Assembly: GCA_017521875.1 (NCBI GenBank)
Contig: JAFXBH010000141.1
Coordinates: forward strand, 1 to 8,558
DNA length: 8,558 nt
Reading direction: 5' to 3'
Source of the DNA: Oscillospiraceae bacterium
Lineage (GTDB): Bacteria > Bacillota > Clostridia > Oscillospirales > Oscillospiraceae
This document shows positions 1 to 5,667 of the stretch, one piece after another. The translations under genes and the position numbers were made by a program. Positions within the stretch are counted from its first letter, which is position 1. Each line of letters begins with the position of its first letter. The notes below the pieces were generated by a model. That model had not been told where the DNA came from. It saw nothing but the letters and a program-made list of their open reading frames with translations, and searched no databases.

Positions 1-1611
1 AGCCGTATGAAGAGTCTGATCGGTGAGATCAAGGCCTGCGGCAATATCATTCTTGTGATCGACGAAATTCATAACTTGGTAGGCGCAGGAGACGCTGAAG
101 GTTCTATGAATGCCGCCAATATCCTGAAACCTGCCCTTTCCCGTGGCGAAATTCAGGTCATCGGCGCTACCACATTCAATGAATATCGGAAATATATCGA
201 AAAGGATGCAGCCTTGGAGCGCCGATTCCAGCCGGTAACGGTTGCTGAGCCTACCATTGAAGAAGCCTGCCAGATTATGCAGGGTATTGCCAAGAATTAT
301 GCCGATTTCCACGGTGTTGTGATTTCCCCGGAGATTGCCCGGCAGTGCGTGATGCTCTCCGAACGGTATATCACCGACCGTTTCCTGCCGGATAAGGCGA
401 TTGACCTTTTGGACGAAGCCTGTTCCGATGTAAATCTGCGGTGTAAGGAAATCTCCCTGCGGGCAGAAAAGAAGAAGGAGCGGGACGACTACGAACTGGA
501 ACTGCGTATGCTCACCGAGGATACGGAAAATGAGCATTACGAGCGGCTGGCGACCATACGCAGCAAACTGTGCCAGTTGGCTGCGGAAATTGAGGAATTG
601 GATAAGATTCCTGCTCCAACTGTTACGATGGAGAATTTGGCCAGAATTATTGAATTGTGGACAAAAATTCCCGCCAGCAAAATCAAGGCCCAGGAGTACC
701 AACAACTAAAAGGCTTGGCCGATCGGTTGAAGACCCATATCGTGGGTCAGGATCAGGCGGTGGATGCAGTGGCCAAGGCCATTCGCAGAAACCGTGTGGG
801 CATCAGTCCCAAGAAGAAACCAGTATCTTTCATCTTCGTTGGTCCTACCGGTGTAGGTAAAACAGAATTGGTCAAATGCTTGGCAAATGATATGTTCGAC
901 TCCGTAGATTCTTTGATCCGGCTGGATATGTCTGAGTTTATGGAAAAACATACAGTTTCCAAACTGATCGGATCGCCTCCTGGCTATGTGGGATACGACG
1001 AAGCGGGACAACTGACCGAGAAGATTCGCCGCAGACCTTACGCGGTGGTGCTGTTCGATGAAATCGAAAAGGCACACCCCGATGTGCTGAATGTATTGTT
1101 GCAGGTGCTGGATGACGGACGGATCACCGATGCCCAGGGACGGGTGGTCAACTTCGAAAACACCGTCATCGTGATGACCTCCAACGCAGGCTCTGAAGGT
1201 AGGGTAGGGGGCTTGGGCTTCGGCAGAACGGACAATGATATGATTCAGGAGAAGACTATGGCTGCCCTGAAAGAATTCCTTCGTCCGGAGTTCCTCAACC
1301 GCGTAGATGAGATTATTACTTTCAACCGGTTGACGGAGGAAAATTTCCGCGCCATTGCAGATATTATGCTGTCTGAATTGCGGGATAGCCTTGCTAACCG
1401 TGGATTGACGTTCCTGTGGGATGAAACGCTGATAGATTATCTGGTTCAGAAATCCTATTCTGTCACCTACGGCGCCAGAAATCTTCGTCGGGAGATTCAA
1501 AGAAGTTTGGAAGATCCCATCAGTGAGAAAATCATTGACTCCTTTGAAAAACCGATTTCTCAAATCGAAATTTCTGTAGAAAATCAAGAAATTCGGTTGA
1601 AAATCCAATAA
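1..1611 (+). CDS. clpC: ClpC-like AAA+ unfoldase, ATP-binding subunit of a Clp protease (5' end outside window)
   Basis: This is the C-terminal part of a Hsp100/Clp ATPase that unfolds proteins and feeds them to ClpP. The frame is open from base 1, so the ATG at 7 is internal; the N-domain and the first Walker A lie upstream. Numbering from that ATG, D1 shows Walker B (LVIDEIHNL, D19-E20) and an arginine-finger motif (ERRF, 71-74). A short charged middle segment (about 146-205) follows, far shorter than the ClpB coiled coil. D2 has Walker A GPTGVGKT (279-286), Walker B LFDEIEK (D351-E352), sensor-1 N393, arginine finger R432 and sensor-2 GAR (R491). An LGF tripeptide at 403-405 (bases 1213-1221) sits where ClpA/ClpC carry the ClpP-docking loop, which argues for a ClpP partner. 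A hairpin terminator follows four bases after the stop. ClpC over ClpB or ClpE is inferred from the short middle domain and the LGF loop; any zinc finger would lie outside the window. Confidence 0.92.
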   Translation, partial: SRMKSLIGEIKACGNIILVIDEIHNLVGAGDAEGSMNAANILKPALSRGEIQVIGATTFNEYRKYIEKDAALERRFQPVTVAEPTIEEACQIMQGIAKNYADFHGVVISPEIARQCVMLSERYITDRFLPDKAIDLLDEACSDVNLRCKEISLRAEKKKERDDYELELRMLTEDTENEHYERLATIRSKLCQLAAEIEELDKIPAPTVTMENLARIIELWTKIPASKIKAQEYQQLKGLADRLKTHIVGQDQAVDAVAKAIRRNRVGISPKKKPVSFIFVGPTGVGKTELVKCLANDMFDSVDSLIRLDMSEFMEKHTVSKLIGSPPGYVGYDEAGQLTEKIRRRPYAVVLFDEIEKAHPDVLNVLLQVLDDGRITDAQGRVVNFENTVIVMTSNAGSEGRVGGLGFGRTDNDMIQEKTMAALKEFLRPEFLNRVDEIITFNRLTEENFRAIADIMLSELRDSLANRGLTFLWDETLIDYLVQKSYSVTYGARNLRREIQRSLEDPISEKIIDSFEKPISQIEISVENQEIRLKIQ

Positions 1612-1614
1612 ATG

Positions 1615-1646
1615 AAAGGCAGACACAGAATATGTGTCTGCCTTTT
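1615..1646. terminator. Bidirectional hairpin terminator between clpC and the convergent small gene
   Basis: A perfect 13-bp stem (1615-1627 paired with 1633-1645) closes a five-base loop GAATA. On the plus strand it ends in a short TTTT run. On the minus strand it ends in TTT followed by an AT-rich stretch. It starts four bases after the clpC stop and lies four bases beyond the stop of the minus-strand gene, so it can serve both. The T tracts are short, so efficiency is uncertain. Confidence 0.75.
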
Positions 1647-1649
1647 GTA

Positions 1650-1826
1650 TCAGAAGTCCAGTTCGTCGTTGATCTTGTTGGAAACTTTCCACGCCATATC
1701 CTCTACCTTGTCAGCGGCTTTTGCTGCCAGACGGCGGGTAGGGTTGTTCCGGGGCATCGCCAAAATGGCAACGGCTCCCACGGCAGCGCCAATGCCCAAT
1801 GCCAGGGCAAAACCTTTCAGTTGCAT
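1650..1826 (-). CDS. 58-residue membrane-anchored small protein, YtxH-like architecture
   Basis: This short gene sits between convergent clpC and the divergent OMPDC-fold gene. ATG is at 1826-1824 and TGA at 1652-1650. A full ribosome binding site, AAAGGAGG, lies 8 bases upstream. The product begins MQLKGFALALGIGAAVGAVA: one Gly/Ala-rich hydrophobic segment (about residues 5-24), then a basic turn (PRNNPTRR, 25-32), then a charged, probably amphipathic helix (33-58) ending in ELDF. A short N-terminus, a glycine-rich membrane helix and a charged cytoplasmic tail resemble the small YtxH-type proteins of Firmicutes, although I can claim only architecture, not homology. It lacks a cleavable-signal or lipobox pattern. 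By the positive-inside rule the basic tail should face the cytoplasm. Function is unknown. I found no convincing promoter: a TTGACA at about 1861 on this strand has no good -10 at the right distance. Confidence 0.8.
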   Translation of the reverse strand: MQLKGFALALGIGAAVGAVAILAMPRNNPTRRLAAKAADKVEDMAWKVSNKINDELDF

Positions 1827-1834
1827 AATAATCG

Positions 1835-1842
1835 CCTCCTTT
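1835..1842 (-). promoter_or_regulatory. Strong ribosome binding site of the 58-residue gene
   Basis: Read on the minus strand this is AAAGGAGG followed by GCGATTAT and ATG. It is a near-perfect anti-16S match at optimal 8-base spacing. It is the main evidence that the short minus-strand frame at 1650-1826 is translated. Confidence 0.85.
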
Positions 1843-1896
1843 CGGATTTAGTATTCCCGTTTGTCAAAAAAACACGATTGGAAAGGTTTCTCATCT

Positions 1897-1924
1897 TTGC
1901 AAGTGGAAAAAACTGTGATATAAT
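1897..1924 (+). promoter_or_regulatory. Sigma-A-type promoter of the OMPDC-fold gene
   Basis: TTGCAA (1897-1902), a 16-base spacer and a perfect TATAAT (1919-1924) lie 26 bases before the start codon. The A-rich spacer and the placement just upstream of a ribosome binding site support it. It shows that the OMPDC-fold gene is transcribed on its own, apart from clpC and from any pyrimidine operon. Confidence 0.75.
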
Positions 1925-1949
1925 AAAGAAAAAATCGGGAGGTAAGGCA

Positions 1950-2810
1950 ATGTCAATTGATAAACTGCAAAGTGCAATCCGTAAGCAAAAAAATCCATCC
2001 ATGGTGGCTTTTTCTTTGGATAAAAACCAGGTACCCCCTGCATTTTACGAAAATGAATCTGATTTTTTGAAGGCATACCTTGCCTACGCCAAAGCGCTGC
2101 TGGATGCTCTGTCCGGCGTGCTGCCGGCGGTGCGTTTTCGTTTTGGCACATTTGCTGCTGCGGGGCCGCGGGGATTGGAAATCCTGCAAGATTTGCTTGC
2201 GTGTGCCAAAGAACAGAAGTTCTATATCCTGTTGGACACACCGGATGTCTATTCTGGCGCAGATGCAGTGTTGATTCAGCAGTTAATGGCTGAAAACTGG
2301 CAGTATGACGGCCTGCTCCTGAATTGCTATATTGGCAGCGACAGTTTGATCCCGTTTCTGAACGAAATGAAACAAAATACCAAAGATCTGTTTTTGGCAT
2401 TCCGTACTGCGAACAAATCTGCATCGGAGATGCAGGATCAACTTACCGGATCCCGGCTTTTGTATACGGTGATGGCTGATATGGCCAGCCGATTGGGAGA
2501 GGAAATGCTGGGCAAAAAGGAATACACCCGTCTGGCAGGCGTTGGCCCTGCCACATCGGCAGACAGTTTGCGGACACTCCGGTGTAAATACCCCGCTATG
2601 TTCCTGCTGGTCGACGGCTATGATTATTCAGGTGCCAATGCCAAGAATTGTGCATCTGCCTTTGATAATCTGGGCCACGGTGCCATCGCTTGCGCCGATG
2701 CCGGCATTATTGCCGCTTGGAAAGAAGATCGGGGCGACCCCATATCCCTGGCGGTAGATGCTGCAGAGCGGATGAAGAAGAATTTGACCCGCTATGTCAC
2801 AATTTTATAA
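1950..2810 (+). CDS. OMPDC-fold (PyrF type 2-like) protein with degenerate active site; probable pseudoenzyme
   Basis: 286 residues. I chose ATG 1950 because GGGAGG (1937-1942) precedes it by 7 bases and the promoter ends at 1924; the frame is open upstream to 1632, but that part includes the promoter. The landmarks of type 2 orotidine-5'-phosphate decarboxylase occur in order. Retained are the SLD aspartate (D24), the Lys matching FNK (K48), NxYxGxDSL (125-133), RTxN (152-155) and a GHGAI stretch (242-246). The catalytic D-x-K-x-x-D has become D96-T-P-D-V-Y101, so the essential Lys is Pro98 and the second Asp is Tyr101. The PGxGxQGG phosphate loop reads DGYDYSGA (222-229). The NSSRGI phosphate-binding segment reads CADAGI (248-253), so its Arg is Ala251. 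The fold looks intact while decarboxylation looks impossible. Length fits the family and there is no frameshift, so it is probably a maintained gene rather than a decaying one. Its substrate or role is unknown, and no other pyr gene is nearby. Confidence 0.75.
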   Translation: MSIDKLQSAIRKQKNPSMVAFSLDKNQVPPAFYENESDFLKAYLAYAKALLDALSGVLPAVRFRFGTFAAAGPRGLEILQDLLACAKEQKFYILLDTPDVYSGADAVLIQQLMAENWQYDGLLLNCYIGSDSLIPFLNEMKQNTKDLFLAFRTANKSASEMQDQLTGSRLLYTVMADMASRLGEEMLGKKEYTRLAGVGPATSADSLRTLRCKYPAMFLLVDGYDYSGANAKNCASAFDNLGHGAIACADAGIIAAWKEDRGDPISLAVDAAERMKKNLTRYVTIL

Positions 2811-2812
2811 GT

Positions 2813-2843
2813 AAAAAACAGGGTGTTTAACACCCTGTTTTTT
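2813..2843. terminator. Bidirectional terminator between the OMPDC-fold gene and the lipoprotein gene
   Basis: AAAAAACAGGGTGT (2813-2826) pairs perfectly with ACACCCTGTTTTTT (2830-2843), giving a 14-bp stem, a three-base loop and a T6 run for the plus-strand transcript. On the minus strand the A run becomes another T6 tail, so it works both ways. The TAA stop of the minus-strand lipoprotein gene (2844-2842) overlaps the arm of the hairpin. Confidence 0.92.
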
Positions 2844-3120
2844 AATAAGGCATACGGCCCATACCTCTGCTCCGACCGGTGTTGCCACCAGTTGTACCGC
2901 CAGGCGTAGTCTGATCTACACTGGGATCGGGGATGTTGGTCTCCGGAACAGGAATGGTCATTTCGTCAGTGGGCATCATGGGACTTGTACTGGGAGTTGT
3001 GTTGGTGGAAGGTGTGGTGCTTGTGGATGGGGTAGTTGCAGGCGCGGTGTTGTCACAGGCGCAAGCGCAAAGAGAGAAGGTAAGCGCCAACGCCATGATT
3101 ACCATAGCAAATGTTTTCAT
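2842..3120 (-). CDS. Small Thr/Pro/Ser-rich lipoprotein of unknown function
   Basis: 92 residues. ATG at 3120-3118 is preceded by AGGAGG (3135-3130) at 9-base spacing. The N-terminus is a short basic start (MK), a hydrophobic stretch (about 4-17) and a lipobox L17-C-A-C20, which fits a type II signal peptide with C20 as the probable lipidated cysteine. C18 and C22 flank it. The mature part is low-complexity: three TTPST(S/N) hexapeptides (29-46), a Met/Pro/acidic stretch (47-72), then a Gly/Thr-rich and basic tail ending GRSRGMGRMPY. No enzymatic domain is visible. The mature chain looks like a disordered, surface-exposed tether anchored on the outer face of the membrane. It is divergent from the ferredoxin gene and convergent with the OMPDC-fold gene. 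It may only be a spacer or wall-embedded lipoprotein, and the rapidly evolving sequence makes a family call unsafe. Confidence 0.82.
   Translation of the reverse strand: MKTFAMVIMALALTFSLCACACDNTAPATTPSTSTTPSTNTTPSTSPMMPTDEMTIPVPETNIPDPSVDQTTPGGTTGGNTGRSRGMGRMPY
2983..3036 (-). repeat. Three tandem 18-base units encoding TTPST(S/N)
   Basis: Within the lipoprotein gene three adjacent 18-base units encode TTPSTS, TTPSTN and TTPSTS (residues 29-46). The DNA units differ at several mostly synonymous positions while the peptide changes at only one site. The duplication is therefore not recent, and the peptide pattern seems to have been kept. Confidence 0.8.
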
Positions 3121-3218
3121 AAGAGGTGTCCTCCTGTTTTTTAGATTTCAACATTAGTATGACCGATCCATCGCATATTAGACTGGAAAAGTGTGGGATA
3201 GAAATTATTTGATTTTCC

Positions 3219-3233
3219 TTGGAAGATTTCCAA
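3219..3233. promoter_or_regulatory. Inverted repeat, candidate operator in the divergent lipoprotein/ferredoxin region
   Basis: TTGGAA-GAT-TTCCAA is a perfect 6-3-6 inverted repeat ending eight bases before the -35 box of the ferredoxin promoter. A further half-site TTGGAA occurs at 3274-3279, just after the -10. There is no T run, so it is not a terminator. It could be a repressor or activator site for one or both divergent genes. A 12-base palindrome in AT-rich DNA can arise by chance. Confidence 0.35.
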
Positions 3234-3241
3234 ATAAACCA

Positions 3242-3270
3242 TTGCTATTTTGATTTTTTTAGAGTATAAT
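3242..3270 (+). promoter_or_regulatory. Sigma-A-type promoter of the ferredoxin-like gene
   Basis: TTGCTA (3242-3247), a 17-base spacer containing a T7 run, and a perfect TATAAT (3265-3270) lie 36 bases before the start codon. The ribosome binding site AAGGAG (3291-3296) follows. The rest of the 3121-3306 gap holds the inverted repeat at 3219-3233 and the lipoprotein ribosome binding site; I saw no convincing minus-strand promoter in it. Confidence 0.78.
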
Positions 3271-3306
3271 ATCTTGGAAATATGAAAATAAAGGAGAATT
3301 TTCTTT

Positions 3307-3693
3307 ATGAAGAAACTCGCTGTAAAGAAAAATGGAGAATGTATGGCCTGTCTGGAGTGCGTAAGCGCATGCTCCAAGGCTTTCTACAAAGAATTCCATC
3401 AGGATCTTTCCTGCATTCGGATTATTGAGAAGAACGGCGCCCCCAAGCCTATGACCTGCATCCAGTGCGGTAAGTGTGCCAAGGTATGTGAGGCCGGTGC
3501 CATCACTCAGAATCCCAAGACTGGCGTGTATATGATCAATAAGAAACTGTGTACTTCTTGCGGCAAGTGCGTTGAGGCTTGTCCTATGAAGGTTATGGTG
3601 GCTCCTGCAGAAGGTCCTACCACCAAATGTATTGCCTGCGGCATCTGCGTCAAGGCTTGTCCTATGGAAATTTTGGAGATCGTGGAAAAGTAA
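3307..3693 (+). CDS. Four-cluster ferredoxin-like electron-transfer protein (HycB/AOR-subunit type)
   Basis: 128 residues with 17 cysteines. ATG is preceded by AAGGAG at 10-base spacing. Four Cx2Cx2Cx3C motifs occur at C12-C22, C51-C61, C82-C92 and C108-C118, so the chain could hold up to four [4Fe-4S] clusters. The last two are followed by Pro, as in classical bacterial ferredoxins; the first two are not (CSK and CEAG). C36 is the extra cysteine. The GVYMINKKLCTSCGKCVEACP region is typical of the small electron-transfer subunits that accompany aldehyde:ferredoxin oxidoreductase, hydrogenase or DMSO-reductase-type enzymes (HycB/YdhY-like). There is no signal peptide or membrane segment, so it should be cytoplasmic. 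It stands alone, with its own promoter and terminator and no oxidoreductase partner in the window. The physiological partner cannot be told from here. Confidence 0.88.
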   Translation: MKKLAVKKNGECMACLECVSACSKAFYKEFHQDLSCIRIIEKNGAPKPMTCIQCGKCAKVCEAGAITQNPKTGVYMINKKLCTSCGKCVEACPMKVMVAPAEGPTTKCIACGICVKACPMEILEIVEK

Positions 3694-3701
3694 ATCTACA
3701 T

Positions 3702-3734
3702 AAAATCAGCCGGCTAAATCAGCCGGCTGATTTT
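3702..3734 (+). terminator. Intrinsic terminator of the ferredoxin-like gene
   Basis: AAAATCAGCCGGCT (3702-3715) pairs perfectly with AGCCGGCTGATTTT (3721-3734), giving a 14-bp stem with loop AAATC and a T4 tail. It lies 9 bases after the stop codon. It separates the ferredoxin gene from the murB promoter that follows. Confidence 0.9.
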
Positions 3735-3768
3735 GTGCTTTTTAGGCGAAAAAACATGGCTGTAATAA

Positions 3769-3797
3769 TTGCATATTGAAACGAAATATGCTATACT
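3769..3797 (+). promoter_or_regulatory. Sigma-A-type promoter of the murB-whiA-dnaE operon
   Basis: TTGCAT (3769-3774), a 17-base spacer and TATACT (3792-3797, 5 of 6 matches) lie 28 bases before the chosen murB start. The murB frame is open back to a TTG at 3769. That codon is itself the -35 box, so it cannot be the translation start if this promoter is used. Confidence 0.72.
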
Positions 3798-3825
3798 GTA
3801 CATAATCATACGCCCGGAGGAGTTT

Positions 3826-4737
3826 ATGACAATTATGACTGAATTTCAGCAGAAAATTACTGCTTTACTACCGAATTCAGAACTTCGAATGAACGAACTG
3901 ATGGCAAAACATACCTCTTTCCGCATCGGCGGTCCTGCAGAGGTGATGGCATTCCCAAAATCTACAGAAGAATTGGGCGAAATCTTAAAATTGTCCGCTT
4001 TTTTGGACTGCAAACCTGCTATCTTAGGCGCAGGAACCAACATTTTGGCGCCGGATGCTGGTCTACCCGGCCTGACGATCTGCCTGAAGGATGGACTGAA
4101 TACCATGGAGCAGTTGGACGATACCCATATTCGGGTTGGCGCCGGTGTATCTATGGCAAGATTGGCCACCTTTGCTGCCAATTCCGGTCTTTCGGGTCTG
4201 GAATTTGCCCACGGGATTCCCGGCTCTGTAGGCGGCGGTGTTTATATGAATGCCGGCGCATACGGTGGAGAGATCTGCCAGGTGTGTACCCAGGTAAAAG
4301 TGATGGATATGGAAGGAAATGTCCATACCTATACCGGTGAACAAATGGATTTTGGTTATCGTCACAGTCGTTTGGAAGACGATGGTGGGATTGTGGTGGA
4401 GGCCACATTCTGCCTGACCCCGAAATCCACAGAAGAAATTCGCAGTCTGATGCAAGATCTGATGACTCGCCGCAGAAATTCCCAGCCGTTGGATATGCCG
4501 TCTGCCGGTTCTGCATTCAAGCGTCCCGTCGGTGGATACGCCGCTGCGCTGATTGAGCAGGCAGGCCTGAAAGGTTACCGGGCTGGTAACGCGGCCATAT
4601 CTGAAAAACATGCAGGTTTTGCCGTAAATTTAGGCGGCGCTACCGCAGAAGATGTGAAAAATTTACTCCGCGATGTATCGGACCGGGTGTTTGAAAATAC
4701 CGGTATCCGCTTAGAACCGGAGGTTCGTATTTGGTAA
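3826..4737 (+). CDS. murB: UDP-N-acetylenolpyruvoylglucosamine reductase (MurB)
   Basis: 303 residues. This FAD enzyme reduces UDP-GlcNAc-enolpyruvate with NADPH to UDP-MurNAc, the second committed step of peptidoglycan precursor synthesis in the cytoplasm. FAD-binding signatures are FRIGGPA (32-38), LGAGTNIL (67-74) and GIPGSVGGGVYMNAGAYGGE (130-149). Active-site residues are R179 in GYRHS (177-181), the proton-donating S229 in AGSAFKRP (227-234) and E299 in LEPEVRIW (296-303). The YRHS pattern and length fit the short type II MurB. I chose ATG 3826, 5 bases after GGAGG (3816-3820); an in-frame ATG at 3835 is the alternative, giving a protein three residues shorter. The enzyme looks complete and active. 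It is first in the operon and 15 bases from whiA, so wall precursor synthesis is co-transcribed with a division regulator and DNA polymerase. Confidence 0.97.
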   Translation: MTIMTEFQQKITALLPNSELRMNELMAKHTSFRIGGPAEVMAFPKSTEELGEILKLSAFLDCKPAILGAGTNILAPDAGLPGLTICLKDGLNTMEQLDDTHIRVGAGVSMARLATFAANSGLSGLEFAHGIPGSVGGGVYMNAGAYGGEICQVCTQVKVMDMEGNVHTYTGEQMDFGYRHSRLEDDGGIVVEATFCLTPKSTEEIRSLMQDLMTRRRNSQPLDMPSAGSAFKRPVGGYAAALIEQAGLKGYRAGNAAISEKHAGFAVNLGGATAEDVKNLLRDVSDRVFENTGIRLEPEVRIW

Positions 4738-4752
4738 GAAAGGAGCGCTCCC

Positions 4753-5667
4753 ATGGCCATTTCCTTTTCCGGCAATACAAAGGCAGAGATCTGCCGTTAT
4801 ATCCCGGCAAAGCATTGTTGCGCCTTGGCGGAGTGCTTTGGTATATTGCTGTTCTGCAATACCTTCCGGACAGACTGCATCCGCATTATTACAGAAAGCC
4901 GGGAGTTTACCGGAATCCTTCCCAAATTGTTCAAAAAGGCATTCGGTGTGGATTTTGACCAGACCCCCTCTGAGGACACCCAGGGAAAAATGAATTTCCA
5001 GATTACCGCCCCAGAAAAGATCCACCGAATTATGGATGCCTACGGATTTGATGCCAGGGATACCCTTTCTTTGCATATCAATCTGCCTATTGTGGAGGAG
5101 GATTGCTGTAAAGCCGCTTTTCTGAAAGGGGCATTTTTGGCGGGGGGTTCTGTAACTGACCCGGTTAAGGGTTACCATATCGAATTAACCACCACCCACG
5201 GCAGTGTGGCCCGGGAATGCAATAGTTTGATTCAGGAGGCTTTGGGATTCCAACCCAAACTGGCCACCAGAGGCGGTAACTGTGTTTTGTATATAAAGCA
5301 GAGTGATCTGATTTCCGATTGCCTGACTTACTTGGGCGCACCGGTTGCCGCCATGGGCATTATGGAGGCCAAACTGGAAAAAGAACTGAACAATAAAGTC
5401 AACCGTCGTTGCAACTGCGACGATGCCAATACATCCAAAGTGGTGGAGGCTGCTCAGGAACAAATATCTGCCATTCGCGCTCTGAAAGAGAGGGGCGTGT
5501 TGTCGAATTTGCCGGTAAAATTGCAGCAGGCAGCCATTGCCCGGGAGAATAACCCGGAGGTTTCTCTTTCGGAACTGGCGGCAATGATGGAGCCACCAAT
5601 CAGCAAACCGGCAATGAACCACCGGCTGCAAAAATTGGTTCAGATGGCACAGGAGGAAAAACTATGA
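4753..5667 (+). CDS. whiA: WhiA-family DNA-binding regulator of division/sporulation
   Basis: 304 residues. ATG is preceded by AAAGGAG (4739-4745) at 7-base spacing. WhiA proteins are DNA-binding factors: in Streptomyces a sporulation transcription activator, in Bacillus a nucleoid-bound protein that affects division and chromosome segregation. The typical N-terminus MAISFSGNTKAEICR is followed by the LAGLIDADG-like homing-endonuclease fold: AFLKGAFLAGGSVTDP (122-137) and YHIELTTTHG (141-150). The acidic catalytic residues of true homing endonucleases are not conserved here, as is usual in WhiA. The linker NRRCNCDDANTSK (217-229) is a family signature, and the C-terminal helix-turn-helix spans about 252-296 (LPVKLQQAA through ISKPAMNHRLQKL). 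The stop overlaps the dnaE start in ATGA, so translation is probably coupled. The usual partners rapZ and yvcK are absent from this window. Confidence 0.95.
   Translation: MAISFSGNTKAEICRYIPAKHCCALAECFGILLFCNTFRTDCIRIITESREFTGILPKLFKKAFGVDFDQTPSEDTQGKMNFQITAPEKIHRIMDAYGFDARDTLSLHINLPIVEEDCCKAAFLKGAFLAGGSVTDPVKGYHIELTTTHGSVARECNSLIQEALGFQPKLATRGGNCVLYIKQSDLISDCLTYLGAPVAAMGIMEAKLEKELNNKVNRRCNCDDANTSKVVEAAQEQISAIRALKERGVLSNLPVKLQQAAIARENNPEVSLSELAAMMEPPISKPAMNHRLQKLVQMAQEEKL
5651..5656 (+). promoter_or_regulatory. dnaE ribosome binding site inside the whiA 3' end
   Basis: AGGAGG lies within whiA codons, 7 bases before the dnaE ATG at 5664. With the ATGA overlap it fixes the dnaE start and suggests that ribosomes leaving whiA can re-initiate at dnaE. 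Confidence 0.85.

Noticed and set aside
706..1692. A 328-codon open frame on the minus strand across clpC
   Set aside because: It is in codon register with clpC and is explained by the same codon bias. It also runs through the hairpin terminator and overlaps the better-supported 58-residue gene.
1855..1866. TTGACA on the minus strand as the -35 of the 58-residue gene
   Set aside because: No -10-like hexamer lies 15-19 bases downstream on that strand; the promoter is left unassigned.
1632..1949. N-terminal extension of the OMPDC-fold protein upstream of 1950
   Set aside because: The frame is open, but the extra part covers the promoter (1897-1924) and the antisense of the 58-residue gene. 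The family N-terminus and a good ribosome binding site point to 1950.
3769..3825. Upstream TTG start for murB
   Set aside because: The TTG coincides with the -35 box of the likely promoter and has no ribosome binding site, while ATG 3826 has GGAGGAG just upstream.
4063..5631. Several minus-strand frames of 60-180 codons across murB and whiA
   Set aside because: They lie fully inside two genes with complete family motifs, lack ribosome binding sites and show no protein-like composition.
4753..5667. Homing endonuclease, because of the LAGLIDADG-like segment
   Set aside because: The N-terminus, the NCDDAN signature and the C-terminal helix-turn-helix are those of WhiA, which uses this fold without nuclease activity. 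There is no intron or intein around it.
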